This document shows positions 8,896 to 17,528 of a stretch of 64,000 nucleotides of DNA, piece after piece. The notes beneath the pieces were generated by a model that worked only from the letters and a program-made list of their open reading frames with translations, made no database searches and had not been told where the DNA came from. Position 1 is the first letter of the stretch, and the number at the start of each line of letters is the position of its first letter. The stretch is from Ancylobacter vacuolatus (GTDB lineage Bacteria > Pseudomonadota > Alphaproteobacteria > Rhizobiales > Xanthobacteraceae). The stretch lies in the NCBI RefSeq assembly GCF_030813595.1, contig NZ_JAUSUH010000004.1:1-64000 (forward strand). The letters run 5' to 3'. Position numbers and translations under genes: made by a program.

Positions 8896-9704
8896 GCCGC
8901 CCTCCGCAGGAGTTTGCTGAACAGACCGCCACGCTGCCTCGGTATCTCCATGGCGATGTTCTCGCCCTTGAGACGCAGCGCCGCGTCGCGATAGGCGCGG
9001 GCCGGCGCGCTGTCGGGATCGTGGATCGAGACCGGAACGCCCATATTGGATGCCCTGAGCACATCGGGGCTTTCCGGAACGATGCCGAGCAGCGGCAGCG
9101 ACAGGATGTCGAGTACGTCCTCGGTCTTCAGCATGTCGCCACGCGCCGCGCGCGCATGGTCGTAGCGCGTCAGCAGCAGGCGCTTGTCCACCGTCTCGCC
9201 GCGCTCGGCCTTCAGCGTCTTGGAGTCCAGAATGCCGACGATGCGATCGCTGTCGCGTACCGACGACACTTCCGGGTTGGTCACCACGATGGCGATCTCG
9301 GCATGGCGCATAGCGAGCGTGGCGCCGCGCTCGATGCCTGCCGGGCTGTCGCAGATCACCCAGTCGAAATGCTGCGACAGCATATCGATGACACGGTCGA
9401 CGCCCTCTTCCGTCAGCGCATCCTTGTCGCGCGTCTGGGAGGCGGGAAGCAGGAACAGCGAATCCAGTCGCTTGTCCTTGATCAGGGCTTGCGGCAGGCG
9501 CGCATCGCCCTGAATGACGTTGACGAAATCGTAGACGACACGGCGCTCGGCTCCCATGATCAGGTCGAGGTTGCGCAGTCCCACGTCGAAGTCGACGACA
9601 ACGACCTTATCTCCGGTGCGGGCGAGGGCGGCGCCGATGGCGGCGGTCGTCGTCGTTTTTCCGACGCCGCCCTTTCCCGACGTGACTGTGATGATCTTAG
9701 CCAT
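8892..9704 (-). CDS. minD: Septum site-determining ATPase MinD
   Basis: A 270-residue deviant Walker A ATPase (KGGVGKTT near residues 11-18) beginning AKIITVTSGKGGVGKT, the standard MinD N-terminus. The C-terminus carries the expected basic, amphipathic membrane-targeting segment (FSKLLRRAA). ATP-bound dimers sit on the membrane, recruit MinC to block FtsZ, and are released by MinE. It lies 15 nt after minC and overlaps minE by 4 bp. Confidence 0.96.
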   Translation of the reverse strand: MAKIITVTSGKGGVGKTTTTAAIGAALARTGDKVVVVDFDVGLRNLDLIMGAERRVVYDFVNVIQGDARLPQALIKDKRLDSLFLLPASQTRDKDALTEEGVDRVIDMLSQHFDWVICDSPAGIERGATLAMRHAEIAIVVTNPEVSSVRDSDRIVGILDSKTLKAERGETVDKRLLLTRYDHARAARGDMLKTEDVLDILSLPLLGIVPESPDVLRASNMGVPVSIHDPDSAPARAYRDAALRLKGENIAMEIPRQRGGLFSKLLRRAA

Positions 9705-9719
9705 GTCTTGCTTCGCTCC

Positions 9720-10418
9720 TTAAAGCGCGGTGATCTGCAGGGTCTCATCTGCGGTCGATACGCGGACCGCCTTGCCCCGGAGGGCGTTGTCTATGTCTTC
9801 TGCCGTGCGATAGATGCCGTCGACGGCGAGCAACTCGGCTTCGAGCCGGGTGCAGAAAATCTGCGCCGAGGCGCCGAAAGTCGCGCCGGCGATCGCGCGG
9901 CCCGCGAGGGTTCCGTAAACATGGATGGAGCCGCCGGCGATGATCTCCGACCCGGCACCGACCGAACCGATGATCGTCACGTCGCCTTCGAGGCAGACAA
10001 CCGACTGGCCGGAGCGAACCCGTCGCTCGACCAGCATATTGACCGGTTCCACGGGCTTGCGCGGTTCCGCCGGGGGAACCGCCACATCGGTGATGGCGAG
10101 GCTGGTGTCGCGTCCGCCGCGCAGGAGAAGCGGCATGCCGGCATCGACCATGCTGGGCCGGACGCCCTCCAGGCCGATCAGCCTGATGCCCCGCTTGGCA
10201 AGTTCGCCGATCCAGCGCTCGACATCCGCCTTGGTTTGCGCCGAGTCGGCGAGATCGAGAACCACGGTACGGCCGTTGAAAAATCCAGGAGAACGCTGCA
10301 GCCAGATGTCGAAGTCGGCCAGCCATGCCTGGAGCGGGACATCGGCGACGAGCGTCATCGCCGTGAACGAGCGTCCACGGAAACGGATCGACGGGCCGGT
10401 TTGGCTGACAGCGTTCAC
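9720..10418 (-). CDS. minC: Septum site-determining protein MinC
   Basis: A 232-residue FtsZ-assembly inhibitor. The N-terminal domain (about 1-100) is followed by a proline-rich linker and a C-terminal beta-helix dimerisation domain with glycine-rich rungs (GDVTIIGSVGAGSEIIAGG). The start is GTG at 10418 with GAGGGAG upstream. It opens the minCDE operon. A TTAA-N7-TTAA box about 45-65 bp upstream suggests control by the cell-cycle regulator CtrA, which is reported for min genes in rhizobia. Confidence 0.94.
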   Translation of the reverse strand: MNAVSQTGPSIRFRGRSFTAMTLVADVPLQAWLADFDIWLQRSPGFFNGRTVVLDLADSAQTKADVERWIGELAKRGIRLIGLEGVRPSMVDAGMPLLLRGGRDTSLAITDVAVPPAEPRKPVEPVNMLVERRVRSGQSVVCLEGDVTIIGSVGAGSEIIAGGSIHVYGTLAGRAIAGATFGASAQIFCTRLEAELLAVDGIYRTAEDIDNALRGKAVRVSTADETLQITAL

Positions 10419-10452
10419 GGTGCGAATCTCCCTCTCTGGAGGATAGATTCAG

Positions 10453-10477
10453 TTAATCTTGGTTAACGGCTCGTTAA
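10453..10477 (-). promoter_or_regulatory. CtrA-type box(es) in front of minC
   Basis: Three TTAA tetramers in a row: TTAA(10453)-N6-TTAA(10463)-N7-TTAA(10474). The right-hand pair exactly fits the CtrA consensus TTAA-N7-TTAA and the left-hand pair is one base short. The array is 35-60 bp upstream of the minC GTG, overlapping the expected promoter. Confidence 0.65.
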
Positions 10478-10650
10478 CTGGCGCGGCACTCTCCACCGCC
10501 GCGCTACGGCCTGTGCCCGGGCCGGCCGCCACCGGCTGCCCTCCCCCGCCGCCGGCGACGGCGGGGATCGCTCACCGGACCAAAGGCCCAGCCGCATCAG
10601 GTGGTGCTGCAAGGGACAACGCAAAGCCAGTGCCCGCTCAGGGACTGAAA

Positions 10651-10675
10651 TGGCGGGGCATGAGGGATTCGAACC
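10651..10675 (-). repeat. tRNA 3'-end fragment, probable att site of an integrated element
   Basis: Read on the minus strand, this is the T-loop (GGTTCGAATCC), the T-stem 3' strand, a 7-nt acceptor strand (ATGCCCC), discriminator G and CCA. The matching T-stem 5' strand is not there (AGCGG instead of GAGGG), and no anticodon or D arm follows, so only the last 25 nt of a tRNA gene remain. That is what site-specific integration into a tRNA 3' end leaves at the distal junction. The inserted DNA should lie to the right, towards the P450 operon, with the intact tRNA beyond it. I see no intact copy in this window. The amino-acid identity cannot be read. Confidence 0.72.
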
Positions 10676-10733
10676 GCTCAACGCAGACCGCGAAATGCCC
10701 CCCCCTGGCCCAATCGTACAGCTGTGATCACCG

Positions 10734-13700
10734 TCAGCTGGAGGCCCAAACGTCCTGGAGGTAGCGGTGCGCGGCTTCCAGCTCGGCCAGGGCCGGGGCG
10801 CCGAGGATGTCGGTCAGGGCCGCGCGGACATCGGGAGCCATGGTGCGGGCATTGCCGCAAATCAGGATGGAGGCCCCGCGCGCGACCAGTTCCTGGACCG
10901 TGGCGGAATGGGCCCGCAGCAGATCCTGCACATAGGTCTTGGGTGTGCCCTCGCGGCGCGAGAAGGCGACCGCGAGCAGGTTCAGCGTGGCTTCGTCCTG
11001 GTACGCCTCCAGCTCCTCGCGATAGAGGTAATCGCCCTCGTTCCGGCAGCCGAAGAACAGCAGGACCGGCCCCACCTCAACGCCCTTCGCCTTCAGCGCG
11101 TGCCGTTCCTGGATGAAGCCGCGCAGGGGCGCGATGCCGGTGCCGGGGCCCACAAGGATGAGCGGCGCCAAGGGATCTTCCGGCAGGTGAAAGGCGCTGC
11201 CCGTGTCCTTCACCACCACGCGCAGCGTCGTGCCCTCGGCGCAATTCGCCAGATAGGCGCTGCACAACCCGTCATGCACGGTTCCATCGGCGCCGTTGAA
11301 ACGGTGTCCGCCGACGGTGAGGGTGCAGGTGTCCGGCGACAGCAGCGGCGAGGAGGAGATGGAGTAGTAGCGGGGTTTCAGCGCCGGCCGCACACTGAGC
11401 AGCGTGGCAAGATCGAGCGTCACGGAGGGCAATTGCGCGAGGAGATCCAACATGCGTGGCTTGCCTGCGGCGACGTTCGGAAAATCGTCCAGCCACTGGG
11501 CGATCCGCGCCTGATCGGGCGGGCATCGGGCGGCTTTGGCCCAGGCGCGCAGGTCGCGCCGCGTCACCGGGCCGGCAAGGTCGAGGTGGTCCGAGAGCAG
11601 CTCGCCCACCCGCACCGGCACGCCGAAGGGCAAGCCGCTCTCCTGCTCCGCTTCCGGCGTTAGGGCCGTGAGAAGCACGGTTGTCTCCGCTGCGAATCCG
11701 CAACGCGCCACCGCCGCGGCCACGAGGGTCGGCGGATTGCAGGGGAAGACGCCGAGATGATCGCCGGCGGCATAGGTGGTGCCGGTGGGCAAGGGCAATT
11801 CGATATGGCGGGTCGAGCCCGGGGCGCCGGGCGCCTGCAGTTCCCGGTTGACGCGCACCTTGCTCGGCACGGCGCTCTGATCGAGGGCTGTGCAGCGGCG
11901 GGGTGCGGCCCCCGTTGCCACGCCGGCGAAATTAACCACCTCCACTTTGATCGTGGGCGCCGCCGCCGCCTCCCCATCCCGAGGCTGTCCGGCGAAGCCA
12001 CTGTCGAGCGCACGCCACAGCCCCGCGGTCCAGCTCTCCACCGCTGCCTCGAAATCGCTGTCGGCATCGGCGGCGCCGGGCTCCAGAAGCGGCGTGCCGC
12101 CGCGGGCCGCGAGGCCATCGGCAACGGTGCGTGGGAATTTCTGGAAGGTCTGGCGCCACTGCGCGTTGCCGCAGCCCAGCACCGCAAAGCGCAGCCCGGC
12201 GCAGGCGTCCATGGGCGCCGTGTCCAGCCAGCGGGCGAAGCCGGCGGCATTGTCCGGCGGCGTGCCATTATAGGTGGAGGTGACGATGACCACCGGCCCG
12301 TCCGTTAGCCAGGGTTGGCCCGCCTGTTCATCCAGCTCCGCCACGCGCGCGGCAAAGCCCCGGCTGGCGGCATCCCGCGCGAGCGCAAGGGCGATGTCGC
12401 GGCAGCCGCCCATGTTGGAGCCGTAGAGCACACGCATGGGCCGACCCGCCACAGCTGTCCCGGCCGGAACCGGCTGCTCCTTCGGCGCGTCCGCTCTCAC
12501 CGGGAACCGGCCCTTCACCTCGGGCCGCCGTTCCAGCAGCATCTCCAGATGGTCCGGCTTCACGGTCAGCGCCTGCTTGTGGCGCAGCACGTAATGCGGA
12601 TCGCGCGGGCGGGCCGTGAATCTCTGGATGAAGCGGGCGAGCACCATGCGCGCTTCGAGCAGGGCGAACTGGAAGCCGATGCAGGAGCGCACGCCCATCC
12701 CGAAGGGATGATAGGCATCGCGGTGGTGCTTGCCCTCCTCGCCCGGCAGGAAGCGGTCGGGCCGGAAGCTGTGCGCGTCCGCCCCCCAGAAGCGCGGATT
12801 GGTGTGCAAGGTCGTCAGCGACACGAACATGCGCTCGCCCGCCTTCACCTCGTAGCGTCCGTTGCCGACGGTCGTGTCGCGCGTAACGTACCGGGGGAAC
12901 ATGGGCACTGGCGGGCACAGCCGCAGGGCCTCCTTCAGCACGCGCTGGGTGTAGTCCAGCCGGCCGCAATCCTCATAGGTCGGGACATAGGAGAAGTCCC
13001 GACCGAGCACCTGATCCACCTCGGCGATCAGCTTCTCGAGCACCTCCGGATTCTTCCACAGATGATACAGCGCGTAGGAGAGCATGCCGCTGGTGGTCTC
13101 GTGGCCCGCGATCAGCAGGACGATAAGCTGGCCGCGAATATTGTCGTCCGGCAGCTTCAACCCCGTGACCCGGTCTGGCGTGGTGAGCATCACCTGCAGC
13201 AGGTCCGTCGGCACGGGGGCCCCGCTCTCCATGAGCGCGCGCCGCTCGCGGATGATGGCGTTCACATCCTCCAGCATGATCTTGTCGGCGGCGGCACGCT
13301 GGTGGCGGGCCTCGTGGTAGAAGACCTCCGGCAGGAGGCGCTTTGGCTCCTGCATGGCATCCACCAGAACCAGATTCATCGCCTCCACGAACGGCGGCAG
13401 CGCCGGGGAGTCGATGGCATCGTACCGCTTGTTGAAGGCGGCGTAGGAGATGGCCTCAAAGGTCATCCGGGTCATCAGGTCGGTGGCGAGGAAGCTCTCA
13501 TCGGGGCCCAGCCGGTCGAGATGGGCCAGCAGGTCGTCCGCCACCTCGACGATGCGGCCATAGTAGTTCTTCAGCGCCGTGGAGCCGAAGGCGGGGGCAA
13601 GGATGCGGTGCGCGCGATGCCACAGCGGGTCATTGTCGCTGGCGGTGAACAGCGCGCTGCCGACGCTCTTTTCCGCGAGGTTGCCGAGGCCGCCACGGCC

Positions 13701-14204
13701 CTCAACCACCTTGGCGAACACGTCGGGCGCCGCCGTCATTTCCGAGACGATATCGGCATCGGCGCAGAAATACGCCCGGCCGCCCGGGGCCTTGAAGGCG
13801 AAGAAGTCGCCATACCGGGCGTGGAGATCGGCCACCGCGCCCACGAGGCCATCCGCATTGTGCAGTTCGGGCAGGTTGCCGACGATGGGGTAAGGCTTGG
13901 GGCCGGGTACACTTTCATGCGCCACGGCGCCATCGCCGCCGGCCGTCACCAGCGTCAGCCGCGTCCCATCGGGAACGCTGTCGTCCAACGCGACCACGAT
14001 CCCATCCGGCGTTTCCACATGGAAGACGGCCCCGGCCGGGAGGTGGGCGGCGACGCGGATAGCCTCCCGCAGCGCCTCGGGGCTGGCACCGGGAAACCAG
14101 CCGACACGCACGGGACCGGCCGCCTGATCGAGCTCGATGGTCTTCAGGACGGGGGGGGCGTTATCGGCGGCGGTCTCATCGAGGGTGGTCTTGCTGGCGG
14201 ACAT
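10734..14204 (-). CDS. Self-sufficient cytochrome P450/reductase fusion (CYP102-like) with extra N-terminal domain
   Basis: A 1156-residue single-chain monooxygenase. In order: an N-terminal extension (about 20-90) that looks like a small beta-grasp domain; the P450 domain (about 98-560) with I-helix AGHETT (366-371), EALR, and haem loop FGMGVRSCIG with ligand Cys508; an FMN flavodoxin domain from about 590 (LYGSNMGG); and an FAD/NADPH reductase domain (RYYSISSSP, GPGTGIAPLRGF). BM3 is about 1048 residues, so the extension accounts for the extra length. The active-site Phe87 of BM3 is retained (LFTAS, Phe186), but BM3 Arg47 aligns with Gly, so the carboxylate anchor appears missing. Likely chemistry is subterminal hydroxylation of a fatty acyl substrate. 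Start 14204 was chosen because upstream frame overlaps the glycosyltransferase. Confidence 0.9.
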   Translation of the reverse strand: MSASKTTLDETAADNAPPVLKTIELDQAAGPVRVGWFPGASPEALREAIRVAAHLPAGAVFHVETPDGIVVALDDSVPDGTRLTLVTAGGDGAVAHESVPGPKPYPIVGNLPELHNADGLVGAVADLHARYGDFFAFKAPGGRAYFCADADIVSEMTAAPDVFAKVVEGRGGLGNLAEKSVGSALFTASDNDPLWHRAHRILAPAFGSTALKNYYGRIVEVADDLLAHLDRLGPDESFLATDLMTRMTFEAISYAAFNKRYDAIDSPALPPFVEAMNLVLVDAMQEPKRLLPEVFYHEARHQRAAADKIMLEDVNAIIRERRALMESGAPVPTDLLQVMLTTPDRVTGLKLPDDNIRGQLIVLLIAGHETTSGMLSYALYHLWKNPEVLEKLIAEVDQVLGRDFSYVPTYEDCGRLDYTQRVLKEALRLCPPVPMFPRYVTRDTTVGNGRYEVKAGERMFVSLTTLHTNPRFWGADAHSFRPDRFLPGEEGKHHRDAYHPFGMGVRSCIGFQFALLEARMVLARFIQRFTARPRDPHYVLRHKQALTVKPDHLEMLLERRPEVKGRFPVRADAPKEQPVPAGTAVAGRPMRVLYGSNMGGCRDIALALARDAASRGFAARVAELDEQAGQPWLTDGPVVIVTSTYNGTPPDNAAGFARWLDTAPMDACAGLRFAVLGCGNAQWRQTFQKFPRTVADGLAARGGTPLLEPGAADADSDFEAAVESWTAGLWRALDSGFAGQPRDGEAAAAPTIKVEVVNFAGVATGAAPRRCTALDQSAVPSKVRVNRELQAPGAPGSTRHIELPLPTGTTYAAGDHLGVFPCNPPTLVAAAVARCGFAAETTVLLTALTPEAEQESGLPFGVPVRVGELLSDHLDLAGPVTRRDLRAWAKAARCPPDQARIAQWLDDFPNVAAGKPRMLDLLAQLPSVTLDLATLLSVRPALKPRYYSISSSPLLSPDTCTLTVGGHRFNGADGTVHDGLCSAYLANCAEGTTLRVVVKDTGSAFHLPEDPLAPLILVGPGTGIAPLRGFIQERHALKAKGVEVGPVLLFFGCRNEGDYLYREELEAYQDEATLNLLAVAFSRREGTPKTYVQDLLRAHSATVQELVARGASILICGNARTMAPDVRAALTDILGAPALAELEAAHRYLQDVWASS

Positions 14205-14229
14205 GGGGGTTCCTGGCGCCCGGAGGTGA

Positions 14230-15513
14230 TCAGCGATCGGCGTGCGGCAGCATGGCGGGTGTGCGCTGCGCCAGGCTGCCATGGAGGGCCTCGATCGCCG
14301 CCACGGTGCGCGCCATGTCGGCCTCGGGGTCGATCCCCCGCGCCACCGACTGGGCGCGCGCGGCGAACTCCGTATCGTCCAGCACCGCGCGCAGGCTCTG
14401 TTCGAGGGTGACCCGGTTGACCTTCTGGTGCGGAAGCACCGCCCCCACGCCCATGCGGCGCATTCGCATCGCATTGTCGGGCTGGTCGAAGGCGAAGGGA
14501 ATGGTGAGCACCGGCACGCCGGCCCGCAGCGCTTCCGCGCAGCCGCCGACGCCGCCATGCTGCACCACGGCGGCGGCATGGGGGAACAGGCGGGAATGCG
14601 GCGCGTAATCCAGCGCCAGCACCTGGTCGGCCGGCGCGTCGGGCGGCGGGTTCTGGCCCATCAGAAGGATGGCGCGGCGCCCGAGAGCGCGGGCCGTATC
14701 CGCCGCGATCTGGTAGAAATCATGCGCCAGATGCACCACCGTGGTGCCGAGGGTGAAGACCACGGGCGGGGAGCCGGCCGCGAGGAAGGCGTCGATCCGC
14801 GCGTCGGTCTCGGGGCTCGCCTCCTGGGCGAAGAAGGGAAAGCCGGTCTGCACGGAGGCGGCCGGCCAGTCCTGCTGCGGCGCGCCGAAGACCGGCGGAA
14901 ACAGCGCCAGCACCAGATCGGGCGAGAACTTGTCGGTGAACATGATGTCGCCGGTCCCCACCCCCACCTCACGCTGAAGGGCCAGGAGCGGCCCGGCCCA
15001 GCGGGTCGTCTGGCGACGAATGAGGCGGAACAGCAAACGCTGCGGCCAGGCCCCGAGATGGCGCAGGTGATAGCCCGCCGGAAACCAGGTCAGCACGCTG
15101 GGATCCAGCGCGGACATCATGGTGGAGGGCGCCAGCATGGCATTCGCCCAGGGCAGGCCGCGCTGCGCCGCGACCAGCCGGGCCACATGGACGAGTTCGC
15201 CTGCCACCAGCACATCGGCGCCGTCGGTGGCGTCCAGCAGATCCTCATAGGTCTCCCGGACATGGGGAAAGACGAGGTCGAGGAACAGCCGCCGCCCGCC
15301 ATGCACCGGATCGCCGAAGATCTCCATCAACACGTCAGGCGGGAAATCCGGCCGCAGGGCATGGAAGGACAGGCCGAGCGCTGCCACGCGGGGACCATAG
15401 ACCGCCGGTGCCGCGATGATCGGGTCATGGCCCTGCGCGCGCAGGGCCTGCCCGATGGCGAGCATGGGATAGAGGTCGCCGAACGATCCCAGCGTGGCGA
15501 GAACGACGCGCAT
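14230..15513 (-). CDS. RhlB/MGT-like GT1 glycosyltransferase
   Basis: A 427-residue GT-B fold glycosyltransferase. The N-terminus (LATLGSFGDLYPMLAIGQAL) is like RhlB and sterol glucosyltransferases. The C-terminal nucleotide-sugar motif is VQHGGVGGCAEALRAGVPVL followed by FAFDQPDNA, the usual donor-binding region. It should transfer a sugar to a small hydrophobic acceptor. Its ATG overlaps the MFS stop by one base (TGATG) and the P450 gene starts 25 nt downstream, so all three are one operon. The P450 product, a hydroxy fatty acid, is the natural guess for its acceptor. A GTG three bases upstream (15516) could also start it. Macrolide or flavonoid glycosylation is an alternative. Confidence 0.85.
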   Translation of the reverse strand: MRVVLATLGSFGDLYPMLAIGQALRAQGHDPIIAAPAVYGPRVAALGLSFHALRPDFPPDVLMEIFGDPVHGGRRLFLDLVFPHVRETYEDLLDATDGADVLVAGELVHVARLVAAQRGLPWANAMLAPSTMMSALDPSVLTWFPAGYHLRHLGAWPQRLLFRLIRRQTTRWAGPLLALQREVGVGTGDIMFTDKFSPDLVLALFPPVFGAPQQDWPAASVQTGFPFFAQEASPETDARIDAFLAAGSPPVVFTLGTTVVHLAHDFYQIAADTARALGRRAILLMGQNPPPDAPADQVLALDYAPHSRLFPHAAAVVQHGGVGGCAEALRAGVPVLTIPFAFDQPDNAMRMRRMGVGAVLPHQKVNRVTLEQSLRAVLDDTEFAARAQSVARGIDPEADMARTVAAIEALHGSLAQRTPAMLPHADR

Positions 15514-17054
15514 CACGGCGCCCCCTTGACGATGGCCGGCGCGGCGGGCTTGCGGCGCATGAGCAGCATGGCGGCGAGCAGGCCCAGCGCCACCATGCCG
15601 GTTCCGACATAATAGCCGTCTCCAATGCTCCGGGCGGCGCTAAGACGCAGCGCGGACGCGACCGCCGGCCATTGCGCCACCAGCGCCTCCACCGCCTCCG
15701 GCCGGCCATAGACGGCCTGCTCCATGAGGCCTTCGAGCGCGCTGCGCGCCGCGCCCTCCGGCGCGGCGCCGGCCGCGATGTCGAGGAAGCGGGCGCGCTC
15801 CATGCCGGCGACCACCGTGCCGATCGCCGCCATGCCGATCGCGCCTCCCATCTGCCGCACCGTGTCGAGCGCGCCGAAGGCACGGCCGCGCTGACCCTCG
15901 GCGGCGCGCGCGGTGCCGTCCGTATAGGTTTGCGACAGAGCGAGGCCCATGCCCGCGCCTGTTGCGACGAGGGCCGGCATCATCAGCAGGAAGTCGGCGC
16001 GCGGCAGGGCCTGCGTTTCCCACAACAGGCCCAGCGTTCCCAGGCTCAGGCCGGCGACCACGGGCAGCTTCGCGCCATGGCGGTCATAGAGCAGGCCGCC
16101 CAGGGGCGCGCAGACCATCAGCGGCACGAGGAACAGCAGCATGGCCAGGCCGGATTGCAGCGGCGTGAAGTGCAGGATCCGCTGAAGATAGATGGCCCCG
16201 AAAGCCGACTGACCCACAAGCGCGCATTGGGCACAGAAGAGCACGATGCTGTCGGCGGCAAATTGCCGGTCGGCAAACAGACGCATATCCACCAGAGGCT
16301 CGGCGGCGCGTCGCTGCCCGAGGATGAAGAGCCCCAGAAGAGCGGCTCCGATAGCGACGAGGGCGAGCGTCAACGGCGACGTCCAGCCCCAGACATGACT
16401 TTGCTGGAGGCCCAGCACGATCGGCCCCAGCGCCGCCGCCAGCAGCAGGCTGTGGGCCGGCCGGAAGGTGCCGCCGCGCGGGCCGGGTGCCGCGGGACCC
16501 GCGGCGCGCAGCGTCAGAAGCGTGGCGGCGGCCAGCGGCAGGTTGACAAAGAAGGCCCAGCGCCAACCCCCAAGCTGCACCAGGGCGCCGCAGATGATGG
16601 GCCCGAACACCAAGGCCAGGCCGCCAAGGCCGCTATAGATGCCCATGGCCCGGCCGCGCTGCGCGGGGCCGAACGCCTCGGTGGCCAGCAGCGCGGCGGC
16701 GGGGGCCATCAGGATGTTGCCCAGCCCCTCCAGCACGCGGCCGGACAGCAGCATGGGCAGGTTGAGCGAGAGGCCGCTAAGCAGTGAGCCGGCCGCGAAC
16801 AGCACCACGCCGGCGCGGAAGACGCGGTCGCGGCCAAAGACATCCGCGAGCCGCCCCCCGGTGGCGATCGCGGCCGCCACGGTCAGCGCATAGAGGGTGA
16901 TGATCCATTGCTGGGCGCCGTGGCTCAGCATCAGGTCGCGCTGAATGGAGGGAAGCGCCACCGCCGTGCCGGTCGCGTCGATCATGATCATGCCCAGCGC
17001 GCCGCTGCCGGCAAACACGGCGCACCATCGCTGCTGGCTGGTTGCGGTAGTCAT
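15513..17054 (-). CDS. MFS drug:H+ antiporter-2 (DHA2, 14-TM) family exporter
   Basis: A 513-residue major facilitator with many hydrophobic segments, the DHA2/EmrB-QacA layout. Visible motifs are IDATGTAVALPSIQRDL in the first helix region, GGRLADVFGRDRVF (motif A) and GRVLEGLGNILMAPAAA. The ATG at 17054 is chosen over 17153: GGGAG lies 7 nt upstream and the leader-free family N-terminus follows. It is the first gene of the exporter-glycosyltransferase-P450 operon, so it may export the product of the other two. A role as a stand-alone drug pump is possible. Confidence 0.87.
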   Translation of the reverse strand: MTTATSQQRWCAVFAGSGALGMIMIDATGTAVALPSIQRDLMLSHGAQQWIITLYALTVAAAIATGGRLADVFGRDRVFRAGVVLFAAGSLLSGLSLNLPMLLSGRVLEGLGNILMAPAAALLATEAFGPAQRGRAMGIYSGLGGLALVFGPIICGALVQLGGWRWAFFVNLPLAAATLLTLRAAGPAAPGPRGGTFRPAHSLLLAAALGPIVLGLQQSHVWGWTSPLTLALVAIGAALLGLFILGQRRAAEPLVDMRLFADRQFAADSIVLFCAQCALVGQSAFGAIYLQRILHFTPLQSGLAMLLFLVPLMVCAPLGGLLYDRHGAKLPVVAGLSLGTLGLLWETQALPRADFLLMMPALVATGAGMGLALSQTYTDGTARAAEGQRGRAFGALDTVRQMGGAIGMAAIGTVVAGMERARFLDIAAGAAPEGAARSALEGLMEQAVYGRPEAVEALVAQWPAVASALRLSAARSIGDGYYVGTGMVALGLLAAMLLMRRKPAAPAIVKGAP

Positions 17055-17308
17055 GCAGGCTCCCGAACACACCGACCATTGCGGCACCCGCCAGCGGTGC
17101 GTCACGGCCATGATCCGGCGCCAAGTTTCTGCGGCCGGCCCGAGCTTGTCCATGCCCGCGACATAATAAAATACCGTCGCTCTGGCGCCATCGACGGCTC
17201 GGACGCCTGTCCGCCGTCAGCGATGCGGCGGGCCCTTTTCGCGACAGGTCGTCGGCGCTTCCGCCCGTGGTCGGCAGCTAGTGAGGGCTCGTCATTGGCC
17301 CGCAGGAC
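17055..17308. other. Spacer upstream of the exporter operon
   Basis: This should contain the promoter of the minus-strand exporter-glycosyltransferase-P450 operon. I find no regulator gene and no strong promoter match. To the right it runs into the remnants of transporter genes starting near 17309. Confidence 0.35.
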
Positions 17309-17528
17309 GTGGCCGGCCCCGACACCCCGCTCGGGGTCAGCCTCAACGGAACCGACCTGATCGGTCCGAAGAAAAGCCTGTTACCCCCTCCCCGGCATCC
17401 GGATCGGGGCCATCGGCGTCGTCTGGCGCAACGAACTTCGGCTGCCGGCCCTGCCGGTGCTGTCCGGGCCGGGGATGGCGGGCGCGAGCGACCAGATCTC
17501 CCCTTATGCCCTCGGCGAGGTGAGTTGA
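17309..17528 (+). pseudogene. Remnant of an FhaC/TpsB-type outer-membrane transporter
   Basis: Two short pieces match the intact TpsB at 18834-20627. The first (frame of 17309) reads DTPLGVSLNGTDLIGP, against DTPLGVNLRGIRLAGP. After a frameshift near 17385 the next frame reads PGIRIGAIGVV fused directly to WRNELRLPALP ... ASDQISPYA, matching TpsB residues 87-97 and 497-525. Some 400 codons of POTRA and barrel are therefore missing between them. The frame ends at a TGA where the intact protein has Trp in VGWG, a TGG-to-TGA change. It is on the strand opposite the intact pair, so it is a separate, inverted and decayed copy. Confidence 0.75.

Noticed and set aside
10651..10675. A complete tRNA gene
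   Set aside because: The T-stem 5' strand does not pair, and there is no anticodon or D arm upstream on the minus strand.
12315..14411. A 698-codon plus-strand frame opposite the P450 gene
   Set aside because: Antisense shadow with no recognisable domain; the minus-strand reading has haem, FMN and FAD motifs.
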